A stretch of DNA of 64,000 bases from Sediminibacillus massiliensis. GTDB taxonomy: Bacteria > Bacillota > Bacilli > Bacillales > Amphibacillaceae. The stretch is from NCBI RefSeq assembly GCF_900156915.1, contig NZ_LT732535.1, positions 1,141,823-1,205,822 on the forward strand. Reading direction: 5' to 3'. Shown here one piece after another: positions 58,413-64,000 of the stretch (position 1 is its first letter; each line of letters starts with the position of its first letter). The position numbers were made by a program, and so were the translations under genes. A model generated the notes under the pieces. The model was not told where the DNA came from and made no database searches. It worked only from the letters and a program-made list of their open reading frames with translations.

Positions 58413-60710
58413 TTACTCCCTTTCAAATACAAAGGAACCAAAATCATCTTTGCTTATAGAATAAAAACGCTGATCGGCTTTAAAGAAGACTTGCATTTCT
58501 TCCTTTTTCTCCCCGAAAGCCATCAACTTATCAATAAATTCTACGAACTTAATGGCATCCTCTTCATCTTTTTTGTTTGGCCTGTAACCTTCTCGAACTT
58601 TGGTTAATAGGCTGTACAATGGGTAATCAATATCTAAATAAATCTTTTTCTGATTATCAGCATCACGATACCCTATAAGTATAGTTGATTTAAAGGATTC
58701 CAAAACTTCGTCTCTTCTTGGTTCCAAATGGTCAATAGTTGGTCTCAAATTAATCCTTTGCGCCAATCTATACTTTTCAGAGGGTTTGTTTAAATACACA
58801 TAGTCCTTCTTAGGTGAACCTTTCCATTTAAATATGGCTGACTTGAATTCTTCATAAAAACGTTTAACTTCCTGCATTTCACCTTTGTTGAAAGCAAAAA
58901 GATTTTTCAAATATTCCGTGTAGCTTGTGTCAGCGATATTATCAGCAAATTTTTCATTTGTTAGATAAGTATTTCTTATAAAGGATTCAAAAAACAAGTT
59001 GAAGGTATAACCCATTAGTGCCTCTTTTGTCACAAATGAGTTAAGCCATTTAATTGGAGTATCATCTTTAATATTCTCTGAAATAATTGAATCCCAATTA
59101 CTTAATGTGTTTAAATCAATAACTAATTGGTCTATATGGACAGAACGGCAATGTAGCGGGTCTAAATCACTAATGGCATTAAGAATTTCAGAGCGTTCTT
59201 TACGATTAAATAGCAAGTTAGGAAGCGATTGTTCTAACACCTCAAATTCAGATAACATTTTAAACTTGCTAATTTCATCCGGTATAAGTATATCAGCTAT
59301 AAAATTCAAGAATGCTCTCGCAGATATAACCAGTTTTTTCTTGACAATAGCTTGCACCACTAATTGAATAATACTTTCTTGTACTCTTTGGTTTTGAAGC
59401 ATTTTATAATTTTCATGAACCATCGTATGGATCCCGCTCGTTTCATCTTCCCTATAAGCTAGGTGGAAAGGATTGTCATTCGTTTCCATTGTTATCCTTT
59501 CTAACAGAGAAGAATAAAAGCTAGATATAGGCCCCTTTGATGTTAATTCATACGAATGATAATCGCCAAAGCTTATCAAATCAAAGTTGTCACTACTAAA
59601 GTGGGCTGTTATATCCTGAGTAAATAATTTACTGTCATCAATAAATTCTTTTAACAAATTGTAGGTATAATGTTCATGTTCAGTTGTGATAAAATTATGC
59701 AGAACACCCATGTTGATAGCTAAAATAACATTATCATTAGAAAATCCGAAATTTTGATCAGAGAATCCATTTAGGATTTCTGATAGGGTTTCCATTGCAT
59801 CCTTGTTTGGTGAGAAGCTTTCTGTAGCATCATTAAATATTGTATAGTTCTCAATTAATTCTGGTTTATTCTCTTTTAAATAAGCCAATAAGTGGGATTT
59901 ACCATCCCCTACGTTTCCACATAGTAAGATAAGACTTCCCTGTTCTTTTTGGTTATTCTTTGCTAAAACTTCTTCCAGGTCTTTCTGAACCTTACGATCC
60001 ACATGCAAATAATTTTTAAACCGACTAAACTGGTTGGCATTTTCTATAGCTTCCTGTGAAGAGTCCTTTAATCGTTGAACCTCTCTTGAAAGGTAGCTTT
60101 CCCCATCATCAAGATTTTTTTGAAGGATGGGTTGTGTTTCTGAATCCTCTTCCTGAGGGTCTTCATTGTCATCCTCTTCTACTTCACTCTGTTTTGTATA
60201 AGCCTCAAATCCGTCTTTGCCTAATAACTCCGCTAACTTCTTTTGGATTATTTCCTCAACGTTATTTTGTTTCGGTGGCTGTGGTGTTTCATATGGAGGA
60301 ACTTTAATTTGCTCTACAATATACACTTCATAAAACCATACGGTAATATTGTATAATTCTCTATGCAGCTTATATGCATCCGCTAAATCATTATATTCAC
60401 CTGGATGTGCAGCTTTATTGCCTATGAGTCGTATCGTATCAAATGATTTTTGTATATCTCTTCTGTTTATGTAATCCTCTCTAGTTAAATAAGAAGTTTT
60501 CTCATAAAACGATGTATACGGTACTTCTAAGTTTTCTTTTATAAAAACTTCATTCACAATTACTTCAGCAAACTTCCTTGCCTTAACGATAGCACTACTT
60601 GGATCATGAAAAATAATCTTTTCCATTTCCATGGCATACTGAACCGCTGGTGTATTCATTTCCTCCAAAAAATCAATAAACTTACTCAAACTCATCAACT
60701 CCGAAGTCAT
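58413..60710 (-). CDS. dptF: Phosphorothioation-dependent restriction protein DptF
   Basis: A 765-residue protein. Residues about 25-130 form a DUF4145-like helical domain (KARKFAEVIVNEVF, RLIGNKAAHPGEY). A low-complexity acidic stretch (175-192) leads to the ATPase with Walker A GNVGDGKSH (265-273), NDATESFSPNKDAMETL and the later VISARAFLNFIADILIP. DptF is the P-loop subunit of the restriction complex. Its start has a weak ribosome binding site (GAAGAGAAC); the internal TTG at the eighth codon is an alternative. It is the first gene of the leftward dptFGH operon. Confidence 0.92.
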   Translation of the reverse strand: MTSELMSLSKFIDFLEEMNTPAVQYAMEMEKIIFHDPSSAIVKARKFAEVIVNEVFIKENLEVPYTSFYEKTSYLTREDYINRRDIQKSFDTIRLIGNKAAHPGEYNDLADAYKLHRELYNITVWFYEVYIVEQIKVPPYETPQPPKQNNVEEIIQKKLAELLGKDGFEAYTKQSEVEEDDNEDPQEEDSETQPILQKNLDDGESYLSREVQRLKDSSQEAIENANQFSRFKNYLHVDRKVQKDLEEVLAKNNQKEQGSLILLCGNVGDGKSHLLAYLKENKPELIENYTIFNDATESFSPNKDAMETLSEILNGFSDQNFGFSNDNVILAINMGVLHNFITTEHEHYTYNLLKEFIDDSKLFTQDITAHFSSDNFDLISFGDYHSYELTSKGPISSFYSSLLERITMETNDNPFHLAYREDETSGIHTMVHENYKMLQNQRVQESIIQLVVQAIVKKKLVISARAFLNFIADILIPDEISKFKMLSEFEVLEQSLPNLLFNRKERSEILNAISDLDPLHCRSVHIDQLVIDLNTLSNWDSIISENIKDDTPIKWLNSFVTKEALMGYTFNLFFESFIRNTYLTNEKFADNIADTSYTEYLKNLFAFNKGEMQEVKRFYEEFKSAIFKWKGSPKKDYVYLNKPSEKYRLAQRINLRPTIDHLEPRRDEVLESFKSTILIGYRDADNQKKIYLDIDYPLYSLLTKVREGYRPNKKDEEDAIKFVEFIDKLMAFGEKKEEMQVFFKADQRFYSISKDDFGSFVFERE

Positions 60711-60804
60711 ATTGTTCTCTTCATTTTAACACAATAAGATTACTCATTTCAGCATTCTCAAAACACTAATTTTTCCCAAAACAGAATAAATGTTCGCAAC
60801 TTTA

Positions 60805-60858
60805 TTGCACTATTAAAAGAAAATGTTTATAATTAAACTAACTTATTACGCACGTAAT
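60805..60858 (+). promoter_or_regulatory. dndB promoter and start-site palindrome
   Basis: TTGCAC (60805-60810), 17-base spacer, TATAAT (60828-60833). The predicted start near 60840 is followed by the palindrome ATTACG-CA-CGTAAT (60845-60858), the classic place for a repressor. The region also separates dndB from the leftward dptF. Confidence 0.7.
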
Positions 60859-60872
60859 TTAGGGGGTTGCTT

Positions 60873-61973
60873 ATGGAATTAGGGTTCAGTTATAATTTCC
60901 CTGCAATACGAGGAGTCCAAGCTGGAAAGGAATATTATATTGCAATGTGTCCTTTACGAGTTATACCAAAGATCTTTCTTTTTGACGAAGATGAAATTCC
61001 GCCAGAGTATAGAGCACAAAGGATTTTGAACAAAGTTAGAATTCCTGAAATTACCAATTATATTATAGATAATCCTAATGACTATGTATTCTCTTCTCTA
61101 ACGGCGTCGGTTGATGGCGAGGTAGAATTTGCCCCTATTTCAAACGAACCGTCCTTTAGAGAAACCGGAATGCTAACCATTTCACTAGATGCTAGATTTC
61201 TAATTAACGACGGTCAACACCGCAGGGCAGCAATTGAAGAAGCATTGAGAATTAATCCTGAATTAGGTAGTGAAACAATTTCTGTTGTGTTTTTTATGGA
61301 TAAAGGATTAAAAAATTCCCAACAGATCTTTTCCGATTTAAATCGACACGCTGTCAATACGACATCATCAATTGGTATTTTATATGATCATCGTGATAGA
61401 CTAGCTATTTGCACAAAAACAATTGCCGACACAATCCCTTTTCTTAAAAGATACACGGATAAAGAAAGAGTCTCCCTTTCAAAAAACTCACCTAAAATTG
61501 TAGCCTTAAATCACATATTCAATACAAACTTAAGGTTATTAGGTATTTCTAAAGGAGATTCCATCACTATCGAAGATGAACAGTACGTTACTGAGTTTTG
61601 GGAGATATTAACCTCTTCCATCTCAGAATGGGAACATGTCATTAACAAAGAGTTAACACCAAAAGAACTTCGAATAAATTATATAGTTGGACACGGTGTA
61701 TTTTTAGAAGCAATAGGTATTGTTGGACATTATTTACGAAAGTATCATTCTACCGATTGGCAAGACTATGTTGAAAGATTAAAAGATATCGATTGGTCCC
61801 GTTCAAATGCTGCTTTATGGGAAGGAAGAGCGATAAGTAAAAATGGACGAGTACAAAAGAACACGAACACGATTAAATTAACAGCTATACAAATCAAAAA
61901 ATTGCTTAATCTTCCTTTAACGAAGCAAGAAGCCACCTTAGAGGAAGACTTTACGAAAGGAACATCAAAATGA
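60873..61973 (+). CDS. dndB: DNA sulfur modification protein DndB
   Basis: ATG 60873 is 6 bases after AGGGGG; the earlier TTG lies too near. The 366-residue protein has the DndB/DGQHR pattern: RVIPKIFLFDEDEIPPEYRAQRILNKVRI, the DGQHR motif (residues 113-117) and SQQIFSDLNRHAVNTTSSIGILYDHRD. In other systems DndB limits modification and represses the dnd operon; the palindrome at its own transcription start fits autorepression. It overlaps dndC by 4 bases. Confidence 0.93.
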   Translation: MELGFSYNFPAIRGVQAGKEYYIAMCPLRVIPKIFLFDEDEIPPEYRAQRILNKVRIPEITNYIIDNPNDYVFSSLTASVDGEVEFAPISNEPSFRETGMLTISLDARFLINDGQHRRAAIEEALRINPELGSETISVVFFMDKGLKNSQQIFSDLNRHAVNTTSSIGILYDHRDRLAICTKTIADTIPFLKRYTDKERVSLSKNSPKIVALNHIFNTNLRLLGISKGDSITIEDEQYVTEFWEILTSSISEWEHVINKELTPKELRINYIVGHGVFLEAIGIVGHYLRKYHSTDWQDYVERLKDIDWSRSNAALWEGRAISKNGRVQKNTNTIKLTAIQIKKLLNLPLTKQEATLEEDFTKGTSK

Positions 61974-63535
61974 GCGGAATAATCTCAAACCTATTTGAAG
62001 AAAAATCAAATCTTGTTGATCAAGCAAAGGAAGAAATCAAAGAAGTTTACCTAAATGACGAACGTCCATGGGTACTTGGATACAGTGGTGGAAAAGATTC
62101 TACTGTTGTAGTTCAACTGGTATTTGATGCGTTATCAGAACTTGACCCAGACTTACTCACCAAAAAAGTGTATGTCATATCATCGGATACGTTAGTAGAA
62201 ACACCTTTAATTATTCAATCCATCAATACTACATTGCGAAGAATAGAAGAAAAAGCTGTTGAGTTAAATCTACCAATAGAAACCCATAAGGTTCAGCCAA
62301 TGGTTGAACAATCCTTCTGGGTTAATATTATTGGGAAAGGTTATCCCTCTCCTAACCAGCAATTCAGATGGTGTACAGATCGTTTGAAAATTGATCCTGC
62401 AAACCAATTCATTACCGAAAAGGTAAATTCGTTCGGTGAAGTAATTATGGTGCTTGGAGTAAGGGAAAAAGAAAGCTCTACTCGAGCTAACGTTATAAAA
62501 TCACATTCAGTTGACGGAAGAGTACTGATGCGACACTCAACTCTTTCCAACGCTTATGTATATGCACCCATTAAAGGCTTTGATTTGGATGATGTTTGGG
62601 ATTATCTTCTAAGTGTAGAATCTCCATGGGGTGACGATAATTATGAGCTATACAGGCTTTACAGTGACTCAAGCAGCGGTGAGTGCCCTTTAGTAGTTGA
62701 CCAGACAGTAAAAGAATCTGCTGGATCATGTGGTAATTCCCGATTTGGCTGCTGGGTTTGTACTGTTGTAAACGAAGATAAAGCTTTAACAGGTTTTATT
62801 AACAACGGTCATGACTGGATGCGCCCTCTATTAGATTTTCGTAATTGGCTAACTTCGATTCGCGATGATCGCACGAAAAGAATGAAGTACCGAATGGGTG
62901 GACAGATTTATTTTAATCCTGTGCAAATAAAACAAAAAAATGACGAACAATTCGTGTTAATACCTAAAAAAGGTAGCAGGCTAAAGCAAGAGATTTTGTT
63001 AAGTGAATTTGAAATCCTTGAAAGAAATGAATTAAAACAATACTTAAAAGATAATAATATAGACTTATCTACGTCCGATGATCCTAATATTCTTATTAAA
63101 GACGAGAATGGTAACTTGTGTAGATTAGGTCTTGGGCCGTTTACTTTAGAAGCAAGAAGAGAAATTTTACGTAGACTACTTGAAGTGCAAAAAGGGCTAC
63201 AGCACCCATCTGACGAAAGTTACGAATTAATTCAGGAAAGTGAGTTAAAAGAAATACGTAAGCATTGGTTTAATGATGGTGACTTTGAAGACAGCTTACC
63301 TTCTCTATACTCCGAAATTATGGAGCATAGCCTTAACTTTGAGAAAGATGAAAGACTTTTATTTAGTCAAGATGAACTTACTCAGCTTGAAATGATGTGT
63401 AAAGAGGAAGGTCTAGACTTTAAAACAGTCAAAAAACTGCTTTTAGTTGAAAAAGAATATACAGGATTAAAAGTTAGAAGAGGCTTAATGGATCAACTTG
63501 GATCTGTACTTAAACAAGATTACTTACACTTGTAG
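61970..63535 (+). CDS. dndC: DNA sulfur modification protein DndC
   Basis: A 521-residue PAPS-reductase-like enzyme. PP-loop SGGKDST (39-45) binds ATP; RWCTDRLKI and the cysteine set GECPL, SCGNSRFGCWVC supply the 4Fe-4S ligands. The C-terminal third is a DndC-specific extension. It activates the DNA backbone with ATP and inserts sulfur. No cysteine desulfurase (dndA/iscS) is seen in the window, so a housekeeping one is likely used. ATGA overlap couples it to dndB. Confidence 0.95.
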   Translation: MSGIISNLFEEKSNLVDQAKEEIKEVYLNDERPWVLGYSGGKDSTVVVQLVFDALSELDPDLLTKKVYVISSDTLVETPLIIQSINTTLRRIEEKAVELNLPIETHKVQPMVEQSFWVNIIGKGYPSPNQQFRWCTDRLKIDPANQFITEKVNSFGEVIMVLGVREKESSTRANVIKSHSVDGRVLMRHSTLSNAYVYAPIKGFDLDDVWDYLLSVESPWGDDNYELYRLYSDSSSGECPLVVDQTVKESAGSCGNSRFGCWVCTVVNEDKALTGFINNGHDWMRPLLDFRNWLTSIRDDRTKRMKYRMGGQIYFNPVQIKQKNDEQFVLIPKKGSRLKQEILLSEFEILERNELKQYLKDNNIDLSTSDDPNILIKDENGNLCRLGLGPFTLEARREILRRLLEVQKGLQHPSDESYELIQESELKEIRKHWFNDGDFEDSLPSLYSEIMEHSLNFEKDERLLFSQDELTQLEMMCKEEGLDFKTVKKLLLVEKEYTGLKVRRGLMDQLGSVLKQDYLHL

Positions 63536-63559
63536 TCTCTAAGGAAAGGATACTAGATT

Positions 63560-64000
63560 ATGCTTTTTAAAAAAATTGCCCTTAACAATATAGGTCCATA
63601 TGAAGGAGTTAATGAATTCACTTTCACCTCTAGTGATGGCAAAAATTGCACATTAATAGGAGGTAACAACGGAGCAGGAAAAACAACTCTTTTAACAAGT
63701 GTAAGACTTGCATTATATGGTCCATTAGCTTATGGATTTAAAACAGAATCAAATGATTATATGAAGAAAATCAGTGCCTTACTCAATAGTAAGGCACTGA
63801 AGAAAAATGAAGGTAACTTTAACGTCCAATTAGATTTTTCTATGGTGGAAAATTTTAAGCGTGTAAACATATCTATCATCCGAAGTTGGCTTCCTGCTCC
63901 TAAAGGTATCAAGGAAAAAGTAGCTGTGATTAGAGAAAAAGTTCATTTAGATGAAGTGAAAAAGGACCTCTTCTTTGAAGATCTTAGAACTAGTTTTCCT
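63560..64000 (+). CDS. Second DndD-like ATPase, N-terminal part (cut by window edge)
   Basis: ATG 63560 follows AAAGGA, 24 bases after dndC. The frame runs 147 codons to the edge without a stop. It opens MLFKKIALNNIGPYEGVNEF and has Walker A GGNNGAGKT (34-42), then LALYGPLAYGF and DLFFEDLRTSFP, just where DndD proteins reach their FFDGE motif. It is clearly not a copy of the gene at 49329; only the ATPase core is shared. Being adjacent to dndBC it should be part of the modification complex. Whether it is a true DndD or another SMC-like ATPase needs the missing part. Confidence 0.8.
   Translation, partial: MLFKKIALNNIGPYEGVNEFTFTSSDGKNCTLIGGNNGAGKTTLLTSVRLALYGPLAYGFKTESNDYMKKISALLNSKALKKNEGNFNVQLDFSMVENFKRVNISIIRSWLPAPKGIKEKVAVIREKVHLDEVKKDLFFEDLRTSFP

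Noticed and set aside
1-64000. CRISPR arrays, tRNA or rRNA genes, insertion sequences, integrases
   Set aside because: I looked for regularly spaced repeats, cloverleaf and transposase or integrase motifs and found none.

Overview
The window is chromosomal DNA of a low-GC, spore-former-type Firmicute, most likely a member of the Bacillaceae. Support comes from purine-rich GGAGG-type ribosome binding sites, TTG and GTG starts, sigma-A promoters, catabolite-responsive (cre) sites, S-box and glycine riboswitches, and close relatives of Bacillus subtilis genes (yczI, yesL, yxjG, metNIQ). The genus cannot be fixed from the sequence. No rRNA, tRNA, insertion sequence or CRISPR array was seen.

Layout. 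1-6.6 kb holds small housekeeping genes: a membrane protein cut by the left edge, a DUF2798 gene broken by an in-frame TGA, a lipoprotein, YczI, a GntR regulator with its two-gene ABC exporter, and a pyridoxamine-oxidase-like stress protein. 6.7-10.6 kb has a DeoR regulator and a TRAP transporter (DctP, DctQ, DctM). 11.1-15.1 kb has the SAM-riboswitch-controlled methionine importer metNIQ and a sarcosine-oxidase-like flavoenzyme. 15.2-30.5 kb is a pectin (rhamnogalacturonan) utilisation locus: a secreted PL11 lyase, a divergent secreted SGNH esterase, YesL, an Lpl/Ytc-type oligosaccharide ABC importer, a membrane-anchored AraC regulator, a Gfo/Idh/MocA oxidoreductase and an intracellular GH106-like rhamnosidase. 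cre sites suggest catabolite repression of much of this region.

30.6-40.4 kb is a set of small regulated units: an ArsR/VOC pair with a probable leaderless ArsR mRNA, a PadR/DUF2812 pair behind large palindromes, a YxjG-type methionine synthase under a second SAM riboswitch, a methyltransferase behind a hairpin that looks like an attenuator, an orphan sugar-binding protein with a divergent AraC regulator, and a TRIC-type channel behind a tandem glycine riboswitch. 40.7-47.4 kb is an AT-rich sucrose or fructan operon (LacI regulator, binding protein, two permeases, GH32 hydrolase, PfkB kinase) whose LacI operator lies inside the promoter spacer. An alpha/beta hydrolase follows.

49.1-64 kb (right edge) is a DNA phosphorothioate modification and restriction island, visibly more AT-rich. 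dndB, dndC and a DndD-like ATPase run rightward. dptF, dptG and dptH run leftward from a shared divergent promoter region. A separate rightward unit of a small protein, dndD and dndE lies on the far side and converges with dptH. DndC and DndE would act in swapping a backbone oxygen for sulfur and DptFGH would attack unmodified DNA. The split layout with two different DndD-type ATPases is the most notable feature of the window.
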